Positions 1-16,723 of a stretch of 64,000 bases of DNA are shown in pieces. Origin of the DNA: Daphnia carinata (lineage: Eukaryota > Arthropoda > Branchiopoda > Diplostraca > Daphniidae); assembly GCF_022539665.2 (NCBI RefSeq), contig NC_081336.1, positions 3,162,001-3,226,000 of the forward strand, in the 5' to 3' direction. The notes under the pieces were generated by a model. The model was given only the letters and a program-made list of their open reading frames with translations. It did not search any database and was not told where the DNA came from. Both the position numbers and the translations under genes were made by a program. The stretch's first letter is position 1; every line of letters starts with the position of its first letter.

Positions 1-323
1 CTACGATTTGATTATCATCCCACCACAACTTTTTTAATGTCTTTTAAGTAAGAATTTCCATGGCAGTGAAATGTTACCCAACAATAATGATTCTTTAGAC
101 AACTACGTTGTGATCAGAGATTAAAACCGATAGATGTCACCACTTACCGCGACCGGTGAAAACTGTGCCGGCCCTAAAGCCGTATTCATTATTTATTGAC
201 AATGACTAGGAGTTTGGTAGTTGCTACTGCTAGAAAGGAACCATGGTTAAAGTTTAACCCGTAGCCATCATAATCTGTAACTGAAACTTGAGCTTTGTAC
301 ACTTTCTTTCTTTCAGCCTTGAA
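1..323. other. 5' flank and leader of SELENOT
   Basis: No supported coding sequence. A T-rich stretch ending in TTTCAG at about 310-315, just before the start codon, looks like a 3' splice site, so a 5' UTR intron is possible (inference). A GATAGATG motif sits near 131; the same core recurs elsewhere in the window. Confidence 0.4.
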
Positions 324-1177
324 ATGGCTGATCGAAGCCGAGCACCATTGTACGGTTTGGCCGTTCTTCTTGTTACATTCGCCTTAAAAGATTTCTTCCT
401 TCCAGCTGAAGTTCAGCCAGAACAAAATTCGGTGCAATCCAAGGAGATTCCGAGCTTGCATCTTAATCGATTTGTTGGACCTTCGATCAAGTTCACCTTT
501 TGGTAAAAGTAATTTGTTATCCAAATTGAATGTCAACTAATACATTGATCATTATGTAGTTCTTCTTGAGGTTACCGAAAGGTGTTTGAGCAGTATGCTG
601 CAATTCTTCAACATAAGTATCCATCATTGACAATTGAAGGGGAAAACCATCCTCCACCCTTCTTAAACCAAAAGATTGCTCAATTTCTGGTATTTTTTTT
701 TTTTCTAAATGGCTTTTTCAACACAAATCTGTTAAAATTTTATGGTTTTTTGTTTTGTTATTTTGCTATACATTTTATTTATTTATTTTATTTTTCATTC
801 TAGGGAATTGTGAAAATACTGCTCATTCTCCTTGTGGTTTCCGGTACCAATATTTTTGAGCATTTAGGTGTGCAAGCTCCATCAGCTTGGGAGTGGACTC
901 AGCAGAACAAGTTTTATGCATGTTTGATGACTTTCTTTCTATGCAATGCAATTGAAGGGCAATTGATATCAACTGGAGCTTTTGAAATTATATTAAATGG
1001 TGAGATGTCTCAGTAAACTGTTATCATCTCAAGTTTGCCTATCATCACTTTATTGTTTCAGATGTTCCCCTTTGGTCAAAATTGGAAACTGGTAGAATAC
1101 CACAACCCCCTGAACTCTTTCAGATGATTGATAACCATCTCAGTATGGCCAGCCCACAATTGAGTTTGGATTCATAA
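324..1177 (+). CDS. SELENOT: Selenoprotein T (thioredoxin-like ER selenoprotein)
   Basis: Four exons: 324-502, 560-689, 804-999, 1062-1177. They total 621 nt, or 206 residues plus stop, close to the family length. SelT is an ER membrane thioredoxin-like oxidoreductase with a CxxU redox centre. The Cys codon is split by intron 1 (TG at 501-502, T at 560), followed by Ser-Ser and an in-frame TGA at 567-569, giving FCSSUGYRKVFEQY, the family active site. Further family blocks are IEGEN in exon 2, then LGVQAPSAWEW, FYACLMTFFLCNAIE and STGAFEI in exon 3, and VPLWSKLETG in exon 4. An N-terminal hydrophobic stretch (PLYGLAVLLVTFAL) and a second one at KILLILLVV agree with membrane attachment. I chose the ATG at 324 because the reading upstream of it has no ATG. 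A SECIS-like hairpin lies 46 nt after the TAA stop. A conventional gene caller would end the protein at the UGA or skip that exon. Confidence 0.95.
567..569 (+). promoter_or_regulatory. SELENOT: Selenocysteine UGA codon of SELENOT
   Basis: In-frame TGA in the CxxU motif. Coding similarity to selenoprotein T continues for about 160 residues after it, and a SECIS-like hairpin follows the gene, so it is read as Sec and not as a stop. Confidence 0.93.
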
Positions 1178-1222
1178 ATGCTGTGTGGTGTTTATTGTTA
1201 CAATTTGTTTGAGTCTAAGCCC

Positions 1223-1291
1223 TTGTGGATATGATGATTTCTTTGAAAAGTAGTGGAAACTACTGAAAGCGATCGGATGTTTCACCCACAA
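1223..1291 (+). promoter_or_regulatory. SELENOT: SECIS element, form 2 type, in SELENOT 3' UTR
   Basis: Helix I is TTGTGG (1223-1228) paired with CCACAA (1286-1291). The core is ATGA (1231-1234) opposite GGAT (1275-1278), fitting the UGAN/KGAW non-Watson-Crick quartet. Helix II has about nine pairs with one mismatch. Unpaired AAAA (1246-1249) lies 11 nt after the ATGA, followed by a mini-helix GTAGT/CTACT (1250-1254 and 1260-1264), as in form 2 SECIS. Pairing was worked out by eye. It would recruit SBP2 and EFsec to decode the UGA. Confidence 0.88.
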
Positions 1292-1363
1292 AATGCTTCG
1301 TATGAGAACACGCGTAACAATATAGCACTTGTCATCTTGTGAGTTTTTCATTCCATTAAGTAA

Positions 1364-1369
1364 AATAAA
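1364..1369 (+). terminator. Poly(A) signal AATAAA after SELENOT
   Basis: AATAAA about 190 nt past the stop codon and downstream of the SECIS, so the mature 3' end would keep the SECIS. Confidence 0.45.
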
Positions 1370-2146
1370 ATAAACTCTAGTCTGAAGAAACGCGTCTTTA
1401 AGGAAAGTGGAATTATTGACATTTTGGTTTCCATTAGGCCGAATGAACTATTCGGATCTCTTTGTCAGTGTGTTGCATCTTTCTGATTAGAATATAGAAA
1501 AGGGTAATAGAAGGAGCAAATGGTTGGATAAATTGAAACAAATGAGAATTATGCGTGCTACAGAAATGCGTCAAAGAATTGTTTGAAGTTCTACGAGAAG
1601 ATAAGTAAACTATAAACGAATATTCTGTGTTGTTTTTTTTTTCTTATTACTTTATCTTCTGTCGACATAATGCTTGATACTGCTTCCTTCATTCTTGTAT
1701 ATTACTTCGGGTTTTCTTTTTGAAAATTTCTTCATTGGTAGTGTTGGTAGATTTTACACATAGTTTTATCCGTTCCTCAAGATATCTCTATTGTTGTGTT
1801 ACACGTGGAATCCAAAGCTATCGCAAAAGGATTGTATTTAAGTACATACTGTTATCCTTCAGTGCTTATCTCACTGTAAACACAGGCGCGGTGAGACGAT
1901 CTCATTGCCTGTTTAATTTGGCCGTGGTACGTGATTGTATAGGTTTAACCCGATAGATGGCAGGGCAAACGTTAGATGTTGGAAGAAGAAGAGAAGTTTG
2001 CCTCTAGGGTTGCCCCGTTTTTTGCTTTTTCAAGGGGGCAATATAGTTTGATGGAAACATTTTAGAAGTTTTGAAAGTATCACAATATTCGATCTGTTAA
2101 TTTGTAATTTTTCGCATTGTTAGTAAAAATTCAAGGGGTTTTCACG
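1370..2146. other. SELENOT-CUL3 intergenic region
   Basis: No supported gene. T-rich tracts lie near 1630. A motif CCGATAGATGGCAG at about 1949-1962, some 190 bp before the CUL3 start codon, shares its core with the motif near 131. The CUL3 promoter and leader should lie in its right part. Confidence 0.4.
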
Positions 2147-5318
<3,172 letters not shown>

Positions 5319-5409
5319 TTCAACTCAGTTCGCTTCATTACAATTAAACTGGTTTCCCCAATTGCCTACTGAAATTTGGTTATTCGTATGCTGCATGATG
5401 GTTACTGTA

Positions 5410-5415
5410 AATAAA
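5410..5415 (+). terminator. CUL3: Poly(A) signal AATAAA of CUL3
   Basis: AATAAA 92 nt after the CUL3 stop. CUL3 and RPL8 converge here; the RPL8 stop is at 5621 on the other strand. Confidence 0.6.
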
Positions 5416-5620
5416 GTTTTTCGCTATCAGAAAAACTCATGCGACTCAGTTTTATCAAGTTAAGTTTCACCAACAACTAGAGCTAACTTACTGGAAAATT
5501 GGATTAATTAATAAAATAAATTCATTTAAATTTCATCTAATCATTGTAACAGAAGTTATTTAACAGAAAATTTGGTCAGCTCCAACGTGTATTGGTAGGA
5601 GGTACAAGATGACATTACAT

Positions 5621-6921
5621 TTAATCATCTCCCTTGATTTCAACTTTACCACCACGGATACGACCCGTCCGCCTAGCAGCGATAAGACCAACTTTGCGAC
5701 CAGCGGGAGTGCTTCTCTTGACGGTGGAGGCCTTACCAATGTGCTGGTGATTACCACCTCCGTGAGGATGTTCAACGGGGTTCATTGCCACACCTCGAAC
5801 AATTGGCCAGCAGTTGCGCTTAGCCTTGTACTTGTGGTAAGCACGACCAGCTTTCAAGATAGGCTTGTCGATACGACCACCACCAGCAACAATACCTGTT
5901 TATAAAACCTAATTCAGTAAGTGTTTTTTGATTCTCCTAAATTTAAGGAACATTATATCTGCTCAGTAACAGCCTCTAGTTAAAAATCATAGAATCTCAT
6001 AGATGGATGAATTGCATTTCATCAAAGCCCGGTAGTTTAAATAATTCCTCCACAATTACTTACCGACCATGGCGCGGTTGTTGGACGAAATTACTTTCTT
6101 GGCTCCGGAAGGCAATTTGACACGGGACTTTTTGGTCTCGGGGTTGTGTCCGATGACAGTTGCGTAGTTACCCGAGGTACGGGCAAGAGTACCGCGATCA
6201 CCATGTTGCTCCTCAACGTTGCAAACAATGGTACCTTCAGGCATAGTGCCGACAGGTAGAACATTGCCAATTTGGAGGGTAGCTGAAATTTAAAAGAACA
6301 AGAACCAAGTATTGTAGTTTTGGCTTAAATATTGCATTGAAGGATGTACACATTAATTAATTCTCAGAAACAACCTCTAGATGGATAATTATCATAGCCC
6401 TTCAGCATTTGATTTTGTTTACATCACTGTTCACCAGTAACTAAAGAAAACTGTAATGCAACTCATACCTTTCTTGCCACAGTAGATGAACTGGCCGGTG
6501 TACATGCCCTCAACAGCCAAAAAGTTCTCCTTCCTGGTCTTATATCTGTATGGGTCCCGGAAGTGGACTACAGCTAGAGGAGCTCCACGACCAGGATCAT
6601 GGATGATGTCCTATTTCAAAAGTCACTTGAATTACTTTTCACACTCAAACTACCATATTAAAAATTATGCTATGTTCTCAGAAACAACCTCTAGATGGAT
6701 AATTATCACGACCACTCAGCATTGGATTAAATATTTACATCACTGATTTTTTCACGGCACTAATTATCACTCCCAACACATACCTTGACGACACCCTTGA
6801 TGTAGCCATGTCGTTCGGCGAAATCTTCAGGACGGAACTTGGGGGCTCCTTTACGATGTTTCGAGTGGGACTTGAAGATTCCTCCGGCACCTTTACGCTG
6901 GGCACGAATAACACGACCCAT
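5621..6921 (-). CDS. RPL8: 60S ribosomal protein L8 (uL2)
   Basis: Four coding exons on the minus strand in transcript order: 6784-6921, 6469-6610, 6064-6282, 5621-5895. They total 774 nt, or 257 residues, the exact eukaryotic length. uL2 is part of the large-subunit core near the peptidyl-transferase centre. Visible blocks: start [13 protein letters not shown], then [30 protein letters not shown], and the conserved [14 protein letters not shown] loop with its His, ending VEIKGDD. A noncoding first exon near 7105-7150 is likely: a GTAAGT donor and a CTGACAG acceptor near 6966-6972 bracket a 5' UTR intron, and the exon contains pyrimidine-rich CTCTTCC resembling a TOP start (inference). Each of the three coding introns holds a C/D snoRNA-like sequence on the same strand. 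The gene is head-to-head with DDX3, and the two could share a promoter region. Confidence 0.97.
5959..6030 (-). ncRNA. C/D-box snoRNA candidate in RPL8 intron 3
   Basis: Minus strand: C box TGATGAA (6018-6024) near the 5' end and D box CTGA (5963-5966) near the 3' end, about 70 nt in all. The 14 nt before the D box read ACTAGAGGCTGTTA, almost the same guide as in the other two introns. Size and intronic position fit snoRNAs processed from ribosomal-protein introns. The rRNA target is not identified. Confidence 0.7.
6360..6430 (-). ncRNA. C/D-box snoRNA candidate in RPL8 intron 2
   Basis: Minus strand: C box TGATGTA (6420-6426), D' CTGA and C' TATGATAA in the middle, D box CTGA (6364-6367). 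The guide before D is TCTAGAGGTTGTTT. It is very similar to the intron 1 copy along its whole length, so the two are paralogues. Confidence 0.75.
6674..6747 (-). ncRNA. C/D-box snoRNA candidate in RPL8 intron 1
   Basis: Minus strand: C box TGATGTA (6736-6742), D' CTGA, C' CGTGATAA, D box CTGA (6678-6681). The guide before D is identical to the intron 2 copy (TCTAGAGGTTGTTT). The D'-adjacent segment differs between the copies, so any second target would differ. Confidence 0.75.
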
Positions 6922-7873
6922 GTTGTATTTTGTTGAAGGTTACGAGCGGCGAAGTAAATTCAGCCTGTCAGAAATATATGTAAACAGATTCGAATAAACT
7001 AAGAATAACGTAAAAATTTGATAAAGAAAACGCAACTTATAAGAAGATAAACTATAAAGAGATGTGTTCAATTTACTTGGATTTAGTAACTAATTTAACT
7101 TACCAAAATGCTGCAACCTTTCCAACGAGAGCTTGGAAGAGACAGATGGAGTTGAAGATACTTTTTTCAACGAAGGGAAGAAGAAGTAGATCCCTAAACA
7201 CATTAACTTAAAGCTATTATTTTGCCTCGCCATCGCGTCAGCAAATCACTATAATGAACTGATTGCTTTTTTTTCCTATCTCACCTTATGTGAGGTAAAT
7301 TGCAGAACAAAATAATGTTCAGGATTGATGCGTTTCGGTTTTTACGTAAAGTTTCTTGATAATGGTGGAAACTAAATTTGAAGGTGGTTGCCCTGAGATT
7401 GTAAAAATGTGAATAAAACTATTAGTCTTACGAAATCTGCCTCATAACTATTTTCTTTGAACAACAACATTTTTATAAAATAAATATGAATAGGATAATT
7501 AAAACATTCGAGATGTATTGCATAACTTAAAGTGGTATCGCGCATTAAGATTTTGTGCTTTACATTTTCGTTTTATATTGATGCTTAAATTTAAACAATT
7601 TCTAGTAATATCAAATTCTGTTTACACGTTGTTTTAGTTTTTTTTTTAAAACCAATGATAGGGTCTTAAAAACTGCAACTATAAAGAAAGAATGAAAAAA
7701 AGGACTTCACAAAATGCACCGATGTCTGGTGTTTAGGGAGTGGCCTCAGAGGTTCTAAAGATCGCCGTTATTGGCATGTACCAGCACCATTTCCTCTTTC
7801 TTTGTGACGAGGTCGGTAAGGTTTTTTTCTACATCGAAAAAGGAAGCTTTTATTCGATATTTGCAAGCGTACT
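6922..7873. promoter_or_regulatory. Divergent RPL8 / DDX3 promoter region
   Basis: Contains the probable RPL8 5' UTR exon and intron (to about 7150) and the upstream region of DDX3. AT-rich, with no other coding sequence seen. Core promoter elements could not be placed with confidence. Confidence 0.4.
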
Positions 7874-11545
<3,672 letters not shown>

Positions 11546-14500
11546 AAGAAAGTAGAAGAAAAAACCTCGACGGCGACTACATTTTGTTGGAGAAAATGAA
11601 AAAACAAAAAACAAAGAGAGCAACCCTGGATGCGTCGTTCTTTCTCGATACGGGACGATGGAAACGAGGTTGGTCTGACAAATGCCGAGAAAAGCTCTTT
11701 TTCTCAAAAACAACTTCGACGTTGGTAGTGATTTAGAATTATTTTTCGTCCTCTTTTTTCCTCCCCTTTACACTTCTCTTTTGAACTCTATAATATTTCC
11801 CGTCTCAATGGTTTTTTTTTTCTCTTTTTTTTTTAGGGTACTCGTAATAGTCTTCTATTTGCAGCACTATTTACTATCCTAAAAAAAAAAAATTCCCTTC
11901 CCTCTTTTTTATGCAAACAAATTATTCTAAAATGTATCGTACGCCGCCGCTCTGCTCTCTTTTTGCCGTCCCTTCAGGTGGATGTCCGCGTGTGATACCC
12001 TCTGCACAATGATGGCATTACTCGCACGTGACGTCCTTTTGACAAAAGAAAAATCGTTTGGGAGGGACGCGTTTAACAGGTCCTAGCCTTCCTACCCCAC
12101 CCCGTTTATATTTCACTTCCTTACTACCGTAGTTTAAAGACGAAACAAAATAATTTTTTTGATTTTGGCACACGCAGATGTTGAATCCCAGTTAAATATC
12201 GCCAAGGTTTCAAAATTTTTTTTTTTTTTTCTCCTCTATATCTATTTTTTTTTTTCTATCACTTGAAAGAGACGAGTTGCAGTTTCGACCACTGATGGGC
12301 TTTTCTCAAGATGTAATTTTTTGAGATCAAGACGGCTGTTAAAAAAAGAAAGCGACGAACTACTACTACTACTGCTAGGGGAAAAATTATAATTATCTTT
12401 TTTTTTTTTTTTTGGTTCTTTTTCTAACGAAACGTAAGCACATTGTGTACCACGGGTGTCGTGCCTAGAAGAATAAGAAGTTCAGAAAAGGCTAGGCCAG
12501 GCTGGGTTTTCGCTCTAGGTGAATAATATCGTTTGTGTCTTATTCCCCAATCGTCACCTCGCGTCCGTAATAATAAGATCTTTAATTATTAGTATTTTTT
12601 TTTTTTTTTCATTTCTTTTCTCGTGTGTGTGATGCAAACCTTAAGTAACTCCCTTGAATTTGTTTTATCGAAACCACTCGAGACTGCGAATTCTTTAATG
12701 CGTTCTTTAATCGAACATTTTGGCATGGTTAACTTAAAACTAGTGTTTTTGATTTGTCTGTTTTATTTGTTTTAACAGACAAACACTTCTCGGAGGCCAA
12801 TTTGTTGTTTTCATTGTTGCCCTATCAGAGACGAGGAAAGAAAAAAAAATTAACATATTTTTTTTTTCTTTTCGTTTGTGGTCTTTTTTTTTTCTTTTTT
12901 CATCGTGAAAGAAGATCTAAAAAAAAAAAAAAGAATACAAAACCAAACTGCTGTGATACGTCGGGCACGACAGTGTAAAATGCGAGAAGGAGACAGATAC
13001 TTGTTATACCGGGTACACACACAGGTAGTGCTGCGTTTTTGTGAGCATTATTCCTCCACATTCTTTCCCTTTTTTTTGTTGTTTGTTTATTTCCGGTATG
13101 AGAGCCCACACGTTAAATCTCTTCAACATTTATGGATGATTTTTAGGTTGCAACTTCCCCCCCAATTTTTTTCCAGTTTCTGTAGTAAAAGCGTTTCTTT
13201 TTTTTTTTTTTTTTTTTTTGTGTTTGATCGAGAAAATAGAAAGAAAAGACGATCGAGAGGAAAAGTGTAGAAAGTTTGATTGAGGAATAGGTAAAAATCG
13301 TCTGCTCGCATTCCATAGCTCTGCTGACCACTTATATTTAGGGAAAATTGTCGAAGGGACTTGTTTATTTTAAACGAATGAAATTCAATCGGCACACTTT
13401 TTGCGTCTTGAGAATGTGTTTGTTTTAAGAAGACGAATTGAATTTTTTTACCATAGCAACGGGAATGGAAGTGATTTTTTGCCTTCTGTCGATAAACGCG
13501 CGGTTTCATCCCCCTCCTCCCAGCCCCTCACGCGAAAGTCTAGTCTCATCAGAAAAAAAAGAAAAACCCTGTTGTGCATTTTTCCCTCTTTCCCGATTAC
13601 ATTATAGCGAAGTACACAACCGATTACAAAAGAAACGTAACAGTTAACTTCATCTTCCTTAATCCTGGCAGGTTCCAGTCTTTCCCTCGTCGATTTGTTT
13701 CTTTTCTTTTAAACAAAAATTATTATTTTTTTTTTTTTGCAGCTAGTAGGCCCGAATTAAATATCCCGCATGTCGTCCCGTCTCCGTTGCTCATGGAACA
13801 AAAATTTTGATGGGATTGAGACTTTGACTCGTTGCGGAGAACCAACGTGAATGTTGGTTGTTCATTTAACACACAAAAAAAATTCTCGAATCTGAAGGGG
13901 GAAAAAATTTAAATTTCCAGAAAATTGCGGGGAGAATCAAACGTACCAACTGCCAAACAAAAAAAAATAGGGAAGTTTTAATTCTTTTGTTCTTTTCCTT
14001 GTGCGTCCTCTTAGTTATGGGTTTCTTGTTTTCGTGTTTCTCATGGGGACGGAGCGCATTCGATTTTGCCAGTGCACTGTGGATTAGGCGTGTAATTCGT
14101 CGGTTGTGTTCTCGTGTCTTGACTATTAATTTTCCTCACCGTCCCTCTTGAACCCCGTAACGTCAAAAGAAAGCAAGACATAACGATTATGTGGAGGGAT
14201 GGATACTCGTTCGTTTCATTTGTCTTGTTTTAATTACTCCTCTCGTCTGAGCGCCGGTCGAAACATGTTTGTTTGTTCCACTCGTCTTTAGCGAGCATCT
14301 GATCTCTAAAAGAAAGAAAGCAAAAGAAAAACATTGAAGTTGACACACACACACACACACATACATACGTCTTTCAGGATAAATGATGTAACCCGCTAGG
14401 CGCGCCCATGCTAGATTACACGCATACACAATGGGATTTGGGGGGTTTCCTTTCATGTTGATACCTGTGGTACGGCCGTCTTGGTTGCCCCAGTGCCTCG

Positions 14501-15985
14501 TCGAACAAGTAACGCTCTTTCATAGACCCGTAAAAAGATGATTTTCCTTTTTTTTTTTTTTTTACTTAACTATAATTAATATTTTTTTTGTGTTATACAA
14601 TCAAATATTTTTCTCATCCGCTGCCGACGCCAAAGCGTGTCCTTCCAAAACGGGTTGTTCGTTTCCTCCCTTCATTTTTTGCGTGTTTTCTTACATCATC
14701 TTCCCTTCCCCGCCTCCGCCTTAATTATGATTATTTCCCTCTCCCTCCATCCCCCCGTTTTCCCCTTTTGCCTATTTAAAACGAAGCAACAAAATTGCGT
14801 TCATTTGCCGGAACAAGACTTGTGTGGCGAGGCGGAAGACGTGATTGAAAAAGAAAGACAAAACAAAACAAAAAAAAAATCGCTTAACATGGAAAGGAAA
14901 CGAGTTCACTCTCTCCCGTCTTCTCTCGCCTTTTGTCACACTTAATTATTTTTTTTTTTTAAGAACCATTTCTCTCTGGTCCAACTCTTGATTACGAAGA
15001 AGGGAAACAGAAACTATTCTCTGCCAAAGTCAGTCTTTTTTAGGCGCAGTGCGGTACGATGCATCTCTCTTCACACACCTTTATTATTTTTTTTTATTTT
15101 ATTTTTTTTTTTGAATTTCCTTTACATTTTTCTCTTTCCCACCAATTCATCCCCAAATTGTAACCCCCCACCCCCTCATGTAGACACCCCGCCCATCCCG
15201 TTGCATATCTCTTAAATGGTTCATTTTTTTCTCTCCTTTCTCTCTTCTGCGCAGAACACACATTTTCTGTCATTCGTAATTGTATCAATTTTTTTCTTAT
15301 AACGAAAAAAAAACATTGTACGTCGAAGGCCGCCCTTTCTTGTACTAGGCTATTGCTCTAGTGTGTAGACGACGAGGTCCTACACTGTTTCCGTTGTCGT
15401 TGTCGTCGTCATGAAATTCAGCGAGGAAAAACAAATACAAGAATGCTTCCTATATCTGGGTGTTTTTAACGACTTCATTTGCATTTTTTGTTTTTGACGG
15501 AAGTTGTGGCCATTACAGATGCTGCCAAACGTGTTGCCATAATTTTGTTTTAATGTTCCACTCTTTAGTTCTTTTCTAGATGAAGGAAAAAAGAAAAAAG
15601 CAACGTGGGGTACCATGAATTGTTCACGTGATTTTTCATGTCGACCAGACCAAAGGGGGGATATCCAAGATGTTGACCTCTCCAGCCCGGGCAGTCGGAT
15701 GTTTAGGTCAAATGTGGATGCAGAGCTGAGTTTAGTTTTGGTTGTTGTTTTTCACAGTCGGTTTCCATGCCAAGGCGAACGGTCCGTTTCCAAGTGGAGG
15801 GAAACGTGTCGTAACGCGGCGATGACTGTATAGGAATTGGGGAGGTGCCACATAGCGACAGCAACAGTGGTGGGAAGCAGTCTGGCGTTTTCCTAGAAAT
15901 CGGTAGCAGCGTGCAGAAGCCGGCAGCAGTAGCAGTTGGTCAGTCGCGCGATTGACATCGACACCAAACACTAGCAGCAAGCGCC
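11546..15985. other. 4.4 kb T-tract-rich region, no supported gene
   Basis: Probable DDX3 3' UTR at the left and the flank of the next gene at the right. Most striking are many runs of 8-20 T on the plus strand (for example near 12215, 12400, 12600, 12870, 13200, 13725, 14550, 15090) and almost no long A runs except near 11881 and 12920. A CA microsatellite lies at about 14343-14361. Open frames here are short, rich in Phe/Ser/Leu from T tracts and have no recognisable domain. Confidence 0.5.
14343..14361. repeat. (CA)n microsatellite
   Basis: About nine CA units in a row followed by CATACATAC. Confidence 0.8.
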
Positions 15986-16723
15986 ATGCAACGTCACGCA
16001 GCGCACACGTCCTTCTATCTCTGCCTGTTGTCCAGCTGCTTGGTTCTTACGGTCAACGCGGTGCCCGTCCCGAACACAGGGAAACCATCCACTCAGACGG
16101 CTGGCGAAGAAAGTTCCAGTTTCGGCATCCCGTATGAATTTCCTGATGATTATTCAATCAGTCTGGAGGAAGCACTTGTAAGTTGATGCCTTTTGGTTTA
16201 TCTTGATCTGTTTAATCGCAGTTGGTGTTGTATCCTTATGTTGTTGCTTTGCATTTCAAAGGCCACCCGGAAGGAGTTTGCCAGTGCGGCAATTCTGAAG
16301 ATGGTCACGGACATCATGAACGAGGTTGCACAAGGCAAGCGAGTACGAGAAGAGATGATGGAGGCAATAGAAGATCTGCAGGGCAGGCTGAAAGGTCAAC
16401 ACGAACAAGACGTGATCCAGATTCCGCTGGATACGACGGGCCAACATGTACGTGACGACAGCAGGCGATCAGAGTCCAAAGAGAAGAGACCCAAGTCCTG
16501 CAGAGATCTACAAAAGGCTGGCCATTCACTCAGTGGATTTTACCTCGTCAGAGGAAAGGCTCAGCAACGAGTGGACGTTGTCTTTTGCCCGTTTAGCAAC
16601 GACACCGAGAACGGTAATCATTTCGCACAACAATCAAATTGCAAATGTTTTCAATTTTTCTTTTGTTTTTGTGCAGATAATTCGTTAGTCGTTGAAGAAG
16701 CCATTGAATTTGTTGCAGCCTAG
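15986..16723 (+). CDS. Small secreted protein with a short fibrinogen-like Cys motif
   Basis: Three exons: 15986-16177, 16262-16613, 16677-16723. They total 591 nt, or 196 residues. The N-terminus is a good signal peptide with hydrophobic core FYLLSSCLVLTV-like residues and a likely cut after VNA. A Thr/Ser-rich linker, an acidic FPDDY stretch and a charged helical segment (about 70-120, coiled-coil-like) follow. Then comes CRDLQKAGHSLSGFYLV, and VDVVFCPF about 10 residues later. This CxDL..GH..SG.Y.V...V.C pattern resembles the beginning of fibrinogen-related domains, but the rest of the roughly 200-residue domain is absent. The last exon is 47 nt and ends FVAA. The function is unknown: it could be a secreted ligand or a degraded lectin relative. 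The exon structure and signal peptide make me fairly sure it is a real gene; the fibrinogen link is only similarity in spacing. Confidence 0.7.

Noticed and set aside
324-505. SELENOT first exon read alone as a 60-residue protein ending FTFW
   Set aside because: The TGG is created by reading past a GTAAAA donor; splicing gives the conserved FCSSU motif.
13123-13509. Minus-strand open frame of 128 codons in the T-tract region
   Set aside because: Made largely of Lys/Phe runs from homopolymers; no homology or splice support.
16446-16688. Alternative-frame open reading inside the secreted-protein gene
   Set aside because: Shadow of exon 2; the signal peptide and splice phases support only the chosen frame.
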